Position numbers and translations under genes: made by a program. Shown here piece after piece: positions 8,001 through 16,964 of a stretch of 64,000 nt of DNA; position 1 is the first letter of the stretch; each line of letters opens with the position of its first letter. The notes under the pieces were generated by a model that did no database searches, was not told where the DNA came from, and saw only the letters and a program-made list of their open reading frames with translations. This stretch comes from Novipirellula herctigrandis (GTDB taxonomy: Bacteria; Planctomycetota; Planctomycetia; Pirellulales; Pirellulaceae), in contig SJPJ01000001.1 in assembly GCA_007859835.1 (NCBI GenBank), forward strand, positions 6,175,632 through 6,239,631. Reading direction: 5' to 3'.

Positions 8001-9713
8001 GTGACAAATTGGTATCATCGTGATTGTCTCTTTTTTTGCCGTCAAATTCGATCGCGAGAACCACCCTTGAAAGCTTGGCTGACACGTTACACGCAATCGT
8101 TCTCGTTTATTGGGCTTATTGTTGCTGCTTTGTTTTTTTCAGCGTCGGTCACCCCTTCGCTGTTGCCTCGGCATTACGTGACTCAAGGTGTCCTATCGGC
8201 GTTTGCGCTTGCGATTGGCTATTCGATTGGCATTGCATCAGTATGGTTTTGGCAGTTTCTCGGATTGTCTCAACCGAGTGATTCGCTCAATCGATGGTCC
8301 CAGCGAGTCACGGTGGTATTCACGGCGATGGTCTTCATTGTCTTTCTTCGCCAATCAACGCTGTGGCAAAATTCGATCCGCGAACTGATGGAAATGCCGC
8401 CCGTGGAGTCGGCATACCCGCTCCGCTTTTTTCTGATCGCAGTCGGTTTAGCAGCTGGAATAGTGGCATTTACCCGTGTCATGATTCTCGCTGGCTCGAA
8501 GCTAGCCGATAAACTCGACCGATTTCTGCCTCCTCGCATTTCGCGTGCTGTCAGCACAGCGGTGATTGGTGTTTTACTGATTTTTGTCGCCAATGGTGTG
8601 TTGGCTCGCGGGTTGTTGAATGCCGCCGATTCGTTCTTTTCCAAAGCCGACGAATTGATCGACGAGGGCATTGAGCAGCCGACTCGGACGATCGCCTGTG
8701 GCAGTTCCGATTCGTTGGTCTTGTGGGAGTCGATCGGTCGGCGTGGGAAGGACTTTATCGCTGCAGCACCAACCCAAGAAGCGATCGCCAAACAGACCGG
8801 TGCTGATGCGATGGCTCCGATTCGTGTATACGTTGGAATGCGCACCGAACAGACGATGGAAGCCCGAGCGGCGTTGGCCTTGGCGGAACTAAAGCGAGTC
8901 GGCGGTTTTGATCGAAGTGTCTTGATTGTTGCAACGCCCACCGGAACAGGTTGGCTCGACCCCGGCGCGGTCGATACGCTGGAATATCTCCATCACGGCG
9001 ATACGGCGATGGTTACGACTCAGTACTCTTACCTGCCGAGTTGGATCACTATTTTGGTCGATCCAAGTCGTGCGAAAAGATCGGCAAAAGCACTTTTTGA
9101 CTGCATCTATGATCACTGGAAAACCCTTCCGAAGGACAATCGGCCTCGCCTCTACCTTCATGGTTTGAGTCTTGGTTGTTTTGGCGGCGAGACAGCGGCC
9201 GACGTGTTGACAATCTTTGAAGATCCTGGGCAAGGGTGTGTGTGGAGTGGCCCACCGTTTCCATCTGCTCAATGGGCAGCACTTGTCCAATCGCGTAACC
9301 CCGACAGTCCCCAGTGGCTACCGACGTTTCGCGATCAGGCGATCATACGCTTCACCGCCCAGAAAAACGCTCTGGATAACGGCAAGCGATGGAGTTCCAT
9401 TCGAAATGTTTACATCCAACATGCCAGTGATCCGATGGTTTGGTTCTCTCCTGATCTAGCGTGGCATCGCCCCGATTGGTTAAACAACCCTCGCGGGCCA
9501 GACGTTTCACCTGAATTGCGTTGGTATCCGATCGTCACGTTTTTGCAAATCGCATTTGATTTGCCGATGGCGACTACCGTCCCAATCGGCTACGGGCACA
9601 ATTACAGTTCGTCGAGCTATATCGATGCATGGATAGCGGTGACGGAGCCGAATGGTTGGGATAAGCCCGAATCAATCCAACAATTGAAGGCACATTTTGC
9701 TGATCGAGAATAG
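8001..9713 (+). CDS. Abhydrolase_9 family membrane alpha/beta hydrolase
   Basis: 570 residues from ATG 8001. A TTG at 8067 (LKAWLTRYTQS) is an equally good start, placing the first membrane helix near the N-terminus. The N-terminal half holds four or five transmembrane helices (SFIGLIVAALFF, VLSAFALAIGYSIGIASVWF, LRFFLIAVGLAAGIVAF and others), the Abhydrolase_9_N region. The C-terminal half is the hydrolase domain with a nucleophile elbow GLSLG (in LYLHGLSLGCFGG) and a late His in GYGHNY as candidate catalytic His. This family (formerly DUF2319) is found in actinobacteria and planctomycetes. Substrates are unknown, though lipids or wall esters are plausible given the membrane anchor. Confidence 0.85.
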   Translation: MTNWYHRDCLFFCRQIRSREPPLKAWLTRYTQSFSFIGLIVAALFFSASVTPSLLPRHYVTQGVLSAFALAIGYSIGIASVWFWQFLGLSQPSDSLNRWSQRVTVVFTAMVFIVFLRQSTLWQNSIRELMEMPPVESAYPLRFFLIAVGLAAGIVAFTRVMILAGSKLADKLDRFLPPRISRAVSTAVIGVLLIFVANGVLARGLLNAADSFFSKADELIDEGIEQPTRTIACGSSDSLVLWESIGRRGKDFIAAAPTQEAIAKQTGADAMAPIRVYVGMRTEQTMEARAALALAELKRVGGFDRSVLIVATPTGTGWLDPGAVDTLEYLHHGDTAMVTTQYSYLPSWITILVDPSRAKRSAKALFDCIYDHWKTLPKDNRPRLYLHGLSLGCFGGETAADVLTIFEDPGQGCVWSGPPFPSAQWAALVQSRNPDSPQWLPTFRDQAIIRFTAQKNALDNGKRWSSIRNVYIQHASDPMVWFSPDLAWHRPDWLNNPRGPDVSPELRWYPIVTFLQIAFDLPMATTVPIGYGHNYSSSSYIDAWIAVTEPNGWDKPESIQQLKAHFADRE

Positions 9714-9715
9714 GA

Positions 9716-10009
9716 ATGTCGTCATCCCAGTTTGATGCCTATAACAACCCGGACGCATCGGTTTCGAGGTCGGGGGCAAATAAGAATCCTGGTTCACATA
9801 CAGGTTCCAATAACAAGGCAGGTGATTCGAAAGTCTCCCAGCGTCGGCCCTTTTTGGGGATCCAATTTGAGTGCTGCGGGATTTATGGGCGAATCTATCG
9901 GAATGCTGCGCAAACAGCCTATGTTGGCAATTGCCCCAAATGTGCTAAGCGAATCAAGATCTTGATTGGCCCCGGAGGCAATTCGACGCGATTTTTCCGC
10001 GCTTCCTGA
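9716..10009 (+). CDS. small zinc-ribbon-like conserved protein, 97 aa
   Basis: The first 40 residues are Ser/Asn/Gly-rich and disordered. The remainder is compact, with a Cys pair in FECCGIYGRIYRN and a CPKC knuckle (VGNCPKCAKRIKI), arranged like a zinc ribbon and ending in a basic/Gly segment (IGPGGNSTRFFRAS). ATG 9716 begins two bases after the stop of the hydrolase gene, so the two are probably cotranscribed. I recognise the pattern as a planctomycete conserved hypothetical but know of no function. Confidence 0.7.
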   Translation: MSSSQFDAYNNPDASVSRSGANKNPGSHTGSNNKAGDSKVSQRRPFLGIQFECCGIYGRIYRNAAQTAYVGNCPKCAKRIKILIGPGGNSTRFFRAS

Positions 10010-10134
10010 ACGATCCTCCTTAACGCTCCACGCGCAACCACAAGAATTCATCTTGCGTTGGAGGGGGATGGTAAGTTATCAGCCAGTTCCGAATTAACCC
10101 TTCCCCCCAATAAGACATTCCTTGGGAGCGTACC

Positions 10135-10560
10135 GTGTCACATCATTGGATCGACCCGAAAGCCTGCGATTCTTTAGCCATTCTTGTGGAATCGGTCGCA
10201 TGTGCCCAACTCACGCAGAATCACGCTCCCATTTGCCTCGAAATTGACATCGATTCCCATCTCTGCATTCCCGCGAAAGGGGAAAAAGTGGCGGAATTGA
10301 TTCGCACGATGGTCAATCACTCGATTGTCGAAATGGGCGACGGAGGCGGTGACATTACGATCACGGCGATCGACGCTGCAACGGGGCTTGAGCTCGAAGT
10401 CGCTGATACCGGTCGCAGTATCGAAGAACGCGAAACGACGATTCCGTTTGCCGCAGCTGCAATCGGAGCAAAAGTTCATTGGCAAAATTGTCCTCAAGGT
10501 GGCGCGGCCGCAACGGTTGTTTTTCGTCCACACGCGGGTGCTTCACGAATGGCGGCTTAG
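10135..10560 (+). CDS. orphan histidine-kinase-like ATPase domain protein, first gene of the flagellar operon
   Basis: 141 residues from a GTG at 10135 with GGGAG five to ten bases upstream. The sequence resembles a reduced HATPase_c fold: an N-box-like helix (AELIRTMVNHSIVEM), a glycine-rich turn (GDGGGDITITAID), a G1-box-like strand (LELEVADTGRSI) and a closing strand (GGAAATVVFRP). No HisKA dimerisation helix or sensor domain is present, and the ATP lid is short, so autokinase activity is doubtful. It ends 3 bases before flgB. It might be an anti-sigma/Spo0B-like or checkpoint factor for the flagellar genes, which is inference from position. Confidence 0.6.
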   Translation: MSHHWIDPKACDSLAILVESVACAQLTQNHAPICLEIDIDSHLCIPAKGEKVAELIRTMVNHSIVEMGDGGGDITITAIDAATGLELEVADTGRSIEERETTIPFAAAAIGAKVHWQNCPQGGAAATVVFRPHAGASRMAA

Positions 10561-10563
10561 ACC

Positions 10564-10968
10564 ATGTTAGGCATCTTCAATAAGAGCACGATTCCAGCCC
10601 TCGAACAGACGCTCCAGTTTTCCGAGAAACGCCACGAACTGCTCGCGGGAAACTTGGCAAACCTTGATGTGCCCGGTTATCGGTCACGCGACTTGGATGT
10701 TGGCGAGTTTCAAAATGCATTGGCTGAATCGATCCACAATGCTCAAAGCCCTGATGCCAGCAGCAAGATTGAGCCGGTCACGCGAGACGACTTGTATTCC
10801 GGTCCGCGGAATGCGACCGAGCAAGTTGTCTATCACGACGGCAGTGACGTTTCGATGGAACATCAAGTCACTGAAATCGCAAAGAATCAACATTTACACA
10901 GCTTAGCCATCACGACGATGCGAAGCCAATTCGCATTGTTGAGAGCGGCGATTACCGAAAGGGCTTAA
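10564..10968 (+). CDS. flgB: flagellar basal-body rod protein FlgB
   Basis: Proximal rod subunit, exported by the flagellar type III system. The 134-residue length matches the family. The N-terminal helix carries the rod signature ELLAGNLANLDVPGYRSRDLDV, close to the canonical NIANANTPGYKARDLDF, and the C-terminal helix (HSLAITTMRSQFALLRAAITER) completes the rod coiled coil. It is followed 4 bases later by flgC and then fliE, the usual rod trio. Confidence 0.95.
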   Translation: MLGIFNKSTIPALEQTLQFSEKRHELLAGNLANLDVPGYRSRDLDVGEFQNALAESIHNAQSPDASSKIEPVTRDDLYSGPRNATEQVVYHDGSDVSMEHQVTEIAKNQHLHSLAITTMRSQFALLRAAITERA

Positions 10969-10972
10969 GACA

Positions 10973-11392
10973 ATGTTGCGATCACTTGATATCAGTACCT
11001 CCGCGCTCGTTGCACAGCGTACTCGTTTGAATGCGATCTCTGGCAATATTGCCAATATTTCGACTCTCACCGACGAAAATGGCGAACCCAACGCTTACAA
11101 GGCGCGCGAAGTTGTCTTCCAATCCGACGATTCCTTCTCGTCTACCGGAGCTGCCGGAGTGAAGGTTGCTGAGATCAAAACGAACGAGTCCGATCCATTG
11201 TATCGCTACCAGCCCAACCATCCGTTAGCGATCCAAGAAGGCAAGTGGAAAGGTTATGTCGCTTATCCAAACATCGATCTAACGACGCAAATGGTCGACG
11301 CACTTGAAACCACGCGAGCGTACGAAGCGAACGTCGGCGTGATGGAAATTTCGAAAGGGCTCAGCCGCGAAACTTTGTCGATTTTGGCGTAG
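10973..11392 (+). CDS. flgC: flagellar basal-body rod protein FlgC
   Basis: Second proximal-rod subunit, 139 residues. The N-terminal signature SALVAQRTRLNAISGNIANIST and the C-terminal DLTTQMVDALETTRAYEANVGVMEISKGL are diagnostic of FlgC. The middle segment (PNHPLAIQEGKWKGYVAYPNID) matches the conserved DPsHPdAd..GYV region. It assembles with FlgB and FliE on the MS ring. Confidence 0.96.
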   Translation: MLRSLDISTSALVAQRTRLNAISGNIANISTLTDENGEPNAYKAREVVFQSDDSFSSTGAAGVKVAEIKTNESDPLYRYQPNHPLAIQEGKWKGYVAYPNIDLTTQMVDALETTRAYEANVGVMEISKGLSRETLSILA

Positions 11393-11417
11393 ACCCTCCT
11401 AGAACAGCTTCGGACAC

Positions 11418-11729
11418 ATGAAATCGATCTCCACCTCTTTTGGGCCGCCGCTCAAGCCGATCAATCCCTTTGCCAAGGCGTCAGCCGGACAAGGTGCCAA
11501 GACGGGTGCAGATACATTTGTGAATTTGCTCGGCGGTCAGGTCGACAAAGTCAACGCGATGCAAACCGATGCGAACGAAATGGTGCATTCGTTGTTGACC
11601 GGTGGTGATGTGAACGAGGCGGAGGTGCTCACATCGGTGCAAAAAGCTGATCTGGCGTTCCGCATGCTATTGCAAGTACGAAATAAATTACTCGAAGCGT
11701 ATCGCGAAGTTCAGCAAATCCAGATTTAG
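11418..11729 (+). CDS. fliE: flagellar hook-basal body complex protein FliE
   Basis: Links the MS ring to the rod. 103 residues, the normal size. A Pro/Gly-rich N-terminus is followed by the conserved helix pair: FVNLLGGQVDKVNAMQTDANEM and VNEAEVLTSVQKADLAFRMLL, then VRNKLLEAYREVQQIQI at the very C-terminus, which is the FliE hallmark. Spacing to fliF is 16 bases. Confidence 0.95.
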   Translation: MKSISTSFGPPLKPINPFAKASAGQGAKTGADTFVNLLGGQVDKVNAMQTDANEMVHSLLTGGDVNEAEVLTSVQKADLAFRMLLQVRNKLLEAYREVQQIQI

Positions 11730-11745
11730 ATCTCACTAACCAGTT

Positions 11746-13401
11746 ATGAATTTTTTTAGTCAATCTAGCGAACAGATGCGTGAAGCATTCAATGCGATGC
11801 CGATGCAATCACGCATCATCACTGCGTTGCTTGTCGCTGCGATTGCAATTGGGCTTGGCTTTTTGGTTCGCGGCACGAGTTCGGTCAATCACGAAGTTTT
11901 GTTCGGTGGCCGGGTCCTCAATGAAAATGAAATTGATGCTGTCGAATTATCATTCAGCCACGCCGGACTAAACGATTGGGAACGTGAAGGGCGACGAATC
12001 CGAATCCCACGCGAATCACGCAATGCCTATTTAGCTGCCCTCGAAGAATCCGCATCGCTGCCCGTTTCGCTGCAAAGCCACGTCCAAACCGCAATCAATA
12101 GTGCTAGCCCGTTTGAGTCGAGCGAACAACGACTTTCGCGAGAAATGCACGCGAAAGAACAAGACCTTGGCAGTCATTTAGCCCGTTTTCCCGATATTAA
12201 GTTCGCAAGCGTCGAATACGACCGCGCCGAGCGAGTTGGACTAAGTCGGGATCGGCCACAATCGGCTAGTGTTGTCGTTACGCCCGAAGGCACAGAGCCA
12301 TTATCGAAACAGCGTATCGACCAAATCAAGGAAATGATCCGCGCCTCTTACGCGGGGATGTCCAGCGATGATGTTGCAGTGATCGATACCAATTCGGATG
12401 GCTCCATCGGCTTTGATGAGGATGCGGATCCACTTGCCGCGAAACGGCGTGACGAAATCGCCTTCTACGAACAGAAAATCCGTAAACACCTGATCGGTTA
12501 CGGCAGCGGGCTTAGTATTTCGGTTTATGCCGAAATCGATCCGACGATGGATGTTGAAAAAACAACATTGAAGTACGATTCGGAGCGTACCACGCTGCAA
12601 GACAAATCAAGGAAGATTGATACGCAAACGATCCGTCCGCTCAACCAGGGCGTGCCAGGTGCCGCTCCCAACGCGATCGGAAACCGTGCTCAAAGTCTCG
12701 AAGACCTTGAAAGCACCGCTCAGACATCCAAGACAAAGGAAGATGAGCGAGAAAGCGTCGGGGTGGCGGGCCAGCAGTATGAAAATTCACGGATGGCGTC
12801 GCTGCAAACCGTTCGAGTGCGCGCGTCGATCTCATTGCCGCAAAGCTACTATCAAGAAGTGTGGGCCCAAAATTGGTTGCTCAATAATCCTGACAAGAAG
12901 ATTGCCGATGTGCCACCGATGCGGACAGCGGATCTTGAAAAGTTGCGGTTGGAAGTGAAGACAAACATCCAAAGAACGGTCACTCCGCTATTGCCAGAAG
13001 TCAACGCGGGTGAAAGCAAAATTGAATTGGTCGAAGTGTCCGACTACCCTACCCTGCCCCAACCGGCTACGTTGGAACCGGAAACGGCGAAATTAGCATT
13101 GACTTGGCTTGCCGGGTCTTGGCAAACGATCGCGATGATTGGTCTAGCCTTGGTTGCTTTGTTGGTCGCTCGATCGGCCATTCGTGGCAGCGGTAGTGAC
13201 AATGGCGTGCCGAGTGAATTCAACGAGGGCTTTGGACTCGAATTGCCTGCCCCGCCTGCGGAAGTCGCTGAGAGTACTGAAAAGAACGATGCGATGGAAA
13301 TTACCGGCGGGACCCTTAAAGATGAGTTGGTCTCGATTGTCGAATCCAATCCCGAAGTTGCCGCCAATGTGATTCGCAATTGGGTAGCCGACGCCGCTTA
13401 A
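11746..13401 (+). CDS. fliF: flagellar MS-ring protein FliF
   Basis: 551 residues. The first transmembrane helix is at about 24-43 (IITALLVAAIAIGLGFLV). The YscJ/FliF ring-building motifs follow (FGGRVLNENEIDAVELSF, then LARFPDIKFASVEYDRAE and ASVVVTPEG). The periplasmic part ends at a second membrane helix near 455-475 (TIAMIGLALVALLVARSAI). The cytoplasmic tail (GGTLKDELVSIVESNPEVAANVIRNWV) is the FliG-binding helix. It builds the MS ring in the inner membrane, on which the rod and the switch assemble. Confidence 0.95.
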   Translation: MNFFSQSSEQMREAFNAMPMQSRIITALLVAAIAIGLGFLVRGTSSVNHEVLFGGRVLNENEIDAVELSFSHAGLNDWEREGRRIRIPRESRNAYLAALEESASLPVSLQSHVQTAINSASPFESSEQRLSREMHAKEQDLGSHLARFPDIKFASVEYDRAERVGLSRDRPQSASVVVTPEGTEPLSKQRIDQIKEMIRASYAGMSSDDVAVIDTNSDGSIGFDEDADPLAAKRRDEIAFYEQKIRKHLIGYGSGLSISVYAEIDPTMDVEKTTLKYDSERTTLQDKSRKIDTQTIRPLNQGVPGAAPNAIGNRAQSLEDLESTAQTSKTKEDERESVGVAGQQYENSRMASLQTVRVRASISLPQSYYQEVWAQNWLLNNPDKKIADVPPMRTADLEKLRLEVKTNIQRTVTPLLPEVNAGESKIELVEVSDYPTLPQPATLEPETAKLALTWLAGSWQTIAMIGLALVALLVARSAIRGSGSDNGVPSEFNEGFGLELPAPPAEVAESTEKNDAMEITGGTLKDELVSIVESNPEVAANVIRNWVADAA

Positions 13402-13490
13402 TTCGATCTTCCCTCAGGCGGCGTTGTTTCTTACAAGGTATGGGTCACGAAAGCCCGTGATGATCCAAACACCTTCTAGGAGCAACCACC

Positions 13491-14759
13491 ATGGCCAATC
13501 GCGAAGCAGCACTGCGGCGAGTGGCAATCGTTCTAAGTAGTCTACCGCCGGCAGTTGCAGCAAACTTGATGACGAGCATCGAGCCCTCATTGAAAAAACT
13601 CGTGCGCCGAGCCATGACAAACCTCTCGGACGTTGATCCGCTCGAACGCCGACGGGCGTTGGCTGCATTCAAGGGGATGGTGACGCAGTCACAGATGGAC
13701 ACATTCACACGGCAAAACCAATCCGTTGACAAAGCTTCCGTAGGAACCCGTGATGACCATTCCGATATCGGACACACGGCGAACGTGGTCAAGCGACTTC
13801 GCGAAGATTCGTTCGATCCGAAAACAGACAATGACACATCAAATCATTCGCCACTCTCTTTCCTCAGCGACGTAGAAGACGATTCGCTTGTTGAAATGTT
13901 GTCGCTGGAACATCCCCAAGCCGTTGCGCTCGTGCTAGCATCAATCTCTCCTGCACAAGCGGCGCGAATCATTCCGCGATTGGATCCTGCGATCCAAAGC
14001 GAATCATTAAGTCGGATTGGCCGACTTGGCGACGTGCCAAAAGAAGCGGTCGAAGAGCTGGCAACGCATCTGCGAACTCGAGTCGAGCAGCATGCCCAAC
14101 AGCAAAACAAGACCACCGGGCAAAGAGCACTGAGTGCGATACTTGCCGCGATGCCCAACGGACTCAGCCAATCGCAAGGCGAGATGCAACCGCTAACCGA
14201 AGCGAAACCACAACGCGATGCTTCGCCACAACGCGACGCCTATGTGCCAACGTCTTCGGCAACCGATCAAGTCGAAAAGGAAACCGAAGCGAACGCCAAT
14301 CTAAAGCATATCGAAGTGCATTCACTGAGGGTGGCCCCGGGGACTTCACCGACGCCTCAGGAGGTTGAAAAGGAAACCCATTCGGGTACGCCACAATCGA
14401 CGATTCAAGGTGCCGACGCCGATGAATTTTTCGCACCCGGCGCTGCGGTATTGGATTCCACTGATGCAACCCATCAATTCCTTGTCAAACTTTCAGGCAA
14501 ACAGCTGTGCCAAGCTCTTGGCAAAGTCCAAACGCGTCAAGTTCTGTTGGCGTTGTGTGGCTTGCCCAATGAAGTTTGTGATCAAGCGTTGAGCTTTCTG
14601 CCGCGGGCCCAAGCGAAACAGGTTCGTACTCAGATGATTTCTCTTGAGTCGGTTCAATTGCGAGACATCGACGATGCGAAAACGGCCGTCGCCAAAGCGG
14701 CACTCCAGCAAGAATCGAATTCTGCAAGTTCCATGAAGCGGACCGCAATGGCAGCCTAG
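13491..14759 (+). CDS. fliG: flagellar motor switch protein FliG, divergent C-terminus
   Basis: 422 residues, longer than the usual 330-340 because of a disordered insert (about 220-310, rich in Glu, Pro, Thr). The N-terminal domain that binds FliF is recognisable (REAALRRVAIVLSSLPPAVAANLM), and the middle domain keeps the EHPQ motif (LVEMLSLEHPQAVALVLASI). The C-terminal domain aligns without gaps to E. coli FliG around the torque helix, but all five classical charged positions differ (see findings). The start ATG at 13491 follows the FliF stop by about 90 bases, and the preceding bases include AGGAG. It sits in the canonical fliF-fliG-fliH order, so the identity is firm although the C-terminus is atypical. 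Confidence 0.9.
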   Translation: MANREAALRRVAIVLSSLPPAVAANLMTSIEPSLKKLVRRAMTNLSDVDPLERRRALAAFKGMVTQSQMDTFTRQNQSVDKASVGTRDDHSDIGHTANVVKRLREDSFDPKTDNDTSNHSPLSFLSDVEDDSLVEMLSLEHPQAVALVLASISPAQAARIIPRLDPAIQSESLSRIGRLGDVPKEAVEELATHLRTRVEQHAQQQNKTTGQRALSAILAAMPNGLSQSQGEMQPLTEAKPQRDASPQRDAYVPTSSATDQVEKETEANANLKHIEVHSLRVAPGTSPTPQEVEKETHSGTPQSTIQGADADEFFAPGAAVLDSTDATHQFLVKLSGKQLCQALGKVQTRQVLLALCGLPNEVCDQALSFLPRAQAKQVRTQMISLESVQLRDIDDAKTAVAKAALQQESNSASSMKRTAMAA

Positions 14760-14791
14760 AAACACGTTCTTCGTAAATATTAAGCATATCC

Positions 14792-15487
14792 ATGGCAATT
14801 GTTCTCAAACCGAATCGTACAGCGGACCAACCCGATTCTGCTGATGCTGCTCGCAAGGTCAGCGGGTTGGCCGGGTTCAACTTAGACGACTTGGCGGATC
14901 AGGGACGCTTGCGGATTGATCAATGCCGAGAAGAAACTCGGAAGATATTAGAGGCTGCAAAAAACGAATCCGAAAAACTTCGACAACAAGCGAAACAGCA
15001 AGGCCGCCAAGAAGGGCTTGCCAGCGCAGAGAATGAAATCAATCAACGAGTCAAGAAAGAAGCTGAAAAACTAGCCAGTGATTCCTTGGCGACGATTCAT
15101 CAAGCGGTTCAGCAGTTGCACGTCACTTATGAGAGTTGGATGCAACAGTATGCCGATTCCTTGTCAGCAATCGCTATCGCGGCAGCCGAGAAGATCGTTA
15201 AGCAAAAACTCGAACAGGATCAAACCACGTTGGTTAGATGGGCCGAAGAAGCGGTGTACAGCGCGCGTTCGGCGAGCCAATTGACGATTGCAGTTCACCC
15301 GGAGACGCTTGCGAATTTAGGACAAACCTTCGACGAATTGTTGGCTTCAGCGGACCTTCCTGAACAATCGACGGTTGAAGCGGATGAATCGGTTGCGATC
15401 GATGCGGTCGTTATACGCCAACCCGGCGGTCAAATTCACGCGGGGCTTACCGAACAACTCGAACGACTTCGGGAACTTCTATCGTGA
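14792..15487 (+). CDS. fliH: flagellar export regulator FliH
   Basis: Stator-like partner of the export ATPase FliI. 231 residues: a disordered start, a long Gln/Glu/Lys coiled coil (about 45-110, EETRKILEAAKNESEKLRQQ and GRQEGLASAENEINQRV) and the conserved C-terminal domain shared with the V/F-ATPase E/delta subunits (SAIAIAAAEKIVKQKLEQD, later LTIAVHPETLANL and AVVIRQPGGQIHAGLTEQLERL). Its TGA overlaps the GTG start of fliI by 4 bases, which implies translational coupling of the ATPase and its regulator. Confidence 0.92.
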   Translation: MAIVLKPNRTADQPDSADAARKVSGLAGFNLDDLADQGRLRIDQCREETRKILEAAKNESEKLRQQAKQQGRQEGLASAENEINQRVKKEAEKLASDSLATIHQAVQQLHVTYESWMQQYADSLSAIAIAAAEKIVKQKLEQDQTTLVRWAEEAVYSARSASQLTIAVHPETLANLGQTFDELLASADLPEQSTVEADESVAIDAVVIRQPGGQIHAGLTEQLERLRELLS

Positions 15488-16923
15488 CATCGACGACATT
15501 TCAGTATTCCTTGGAAACGCCCAAAATCCATTTGCCTGGGCCTGTGGCAGAATTGATTGGCGAGACCATTACATTCGAAATCAGCGGTCGCGTTGCGGCG
15601 GTACGAGGCGATTCGATTGAACTCGATGGGATCACGGCACCCGTGGGCGCGATTTGTGAGATCAGTCCCAATTCACCCGATCGCCGGTTAGTGAAAGTGA
15701 TCGGCTTTCAAGGTGTCCGCCCCATTGTCGCTCCGATGGAAACAATGGGAGCGATTTCTGCGGGTGATAAAGTACGACTGCTAAGCCGAAACATCGCACT
15801 TCGAAGTGGTGCGTCGTTGTGTGGTCGAGTGATCGATGCGTTTGGCCGTCCGATTGATGGCAAACCATTGCCTGACGATTTGATTCCCGTCGATACTCGA
15901 CGCCAGCCTCCCGAATCGCTCGATCGACCGCCGATTGACGCTGCGATACAAACCGGCGTACGTGCGATTGATTCGCTTTTGACCTGCGGTAACGGACAGC
16001 GATTGGGAATTTTTGCGGGCAGTGGTGTCGGGAAAAGTACGCTGCTTGGGATGTTGGCTCGCGGTTCGAGTGCCGACCGAATCGTCATTTGTATGGTCGG
16101 GGAACGAGGTCGCGAGGTCCAAGAATTCATCCAACGCTGCTTGGGCGAAGAAGGCTTGCGCCGCAGTGTGGTTGTGGTTGCGACAAGTGATCGGCCTGCG
16201 GCTCAGCGGATCGCGGCGACATGGACTGCCACCGCAATTGCCGAATCATTTCGCGATGATGGACAAAATGTTTTGTTGTTGGTCGATTCGGTTACGCGAT
16301 TGGCGATGGCTCAACGCGAGCTAGGGTTAGCGGCGGGGGAACCGCCAACAACGCGAGGTTATCCGCCGAGTGTCTTCAATCTGTTGCCTCAAGTCGTGGA
16401 GCGTGCCGGACGAACGTCGCTCGGATCGATCACGGCGTTCTATACCGTATTGGTTGAAGGGGATGACAATAACGAGCCGATCGCCGATACGCTTCGTGGA
16501 TTGCTTGACGGACATATCGTGCTCAATCGCGAATTGGCGGCACAGGCTCAATGGCCACCGATCGATGTGCTGCAAAGCCTAAGTCGATTACAGCCTCATT
16601 TGGTTTCACGCGAGACCCTTAACTCGGCCAGCATCGCAAGACGACATTTGAGCGTCTATCAGAAGAACGCCGACTTGATTTCGATCGGTGCGTACCGCAA
16701 CGGTAGCGACCCGAGTGTCGACGCGGCGATTTCGATGCGCGAGCCCATGAAGTTGTTTTTATCGCAAGATGCAAACGAAGTGGCGCCTATGGAACAATCT
16801 TTGGCGGCGCTCAACGTATTGGCAACGATGCAGCCAAAGGCACCTGCGCCAGGCAATCCGGGTCAAGTGCAAGCAGCTCAAGTTTCTGCGGGGCAAGTGC
16901 AAACAGCACAAATGCCTGCGTGA
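15484..16923 (+). CDS. fliI: flagellum-specific export ATPase FliI
   Basis: 479 residues from a GTG at 15484 that overlaps the fliH stop (GTGA). The Walker A sequence GSGVGKST lies near 178-185, followed by the export-ATPase signatures GERGREVQEFI and LLLVDSVTRLAMAQRELGLAAGEPP with a Walker B Asp, then TRGYPPSVFNLLPQVVERAG and GSITAFYTVLVEGDD, all diagnostic of FliI/SctN rather than F1-beta. The last 30 residues are an extra Gln/Ala/Val low-complexity tail of imperfect repeats (QVQAAQVSAGQVQTAQ) not normal for the family. The enzyme drives substrate unfolding at the export gate. Confidence 0.96.
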   Translation: MTSTTFQYSLETPKIHLPGPVAELIGETITFEISGRVAAVRGDSIELDGITAPVGAICEISPNSPDRRLVKVIGFQGVRPIVAPMETMGAISAGDKVRLLSRNIALRSGASLCGRVIDAFGRPIDGKPLPDDLIPVDTRRQPPESLDRPPIDAAIQTGVRAIDSLLTCGNGQRLGIFAGSGVGKSTLLGMLARGSSADRIVICMVGERGREVQEFIQRCLGEEGLRRSVVVVATSDRPAAQRIAATWTATAIAESFRDDGQNVLLLVDSVTRLAMAQRELGLAAGEPPTTRGYPPSVFNLLPQVVERAGRTSLGSITAFYTVLVEGDDNNEPIADTLRGLLDGHIVLNRELAAQAQWPPIDVLQSLSRLQPHLVSRETLNSASIARRHLSVYQKNADLISIGAYRNGSDPSVDAAISMREPMKLFLSQDANEVAPMEQSLAALNVLATMQPKAPAPGNPGQVQAAQVSAGQVQTAQMPA

Positions 16924-16964
16924 AACATTTCGTAGGGTTATCGTCTTAGCAGGCAAAACAGAAC

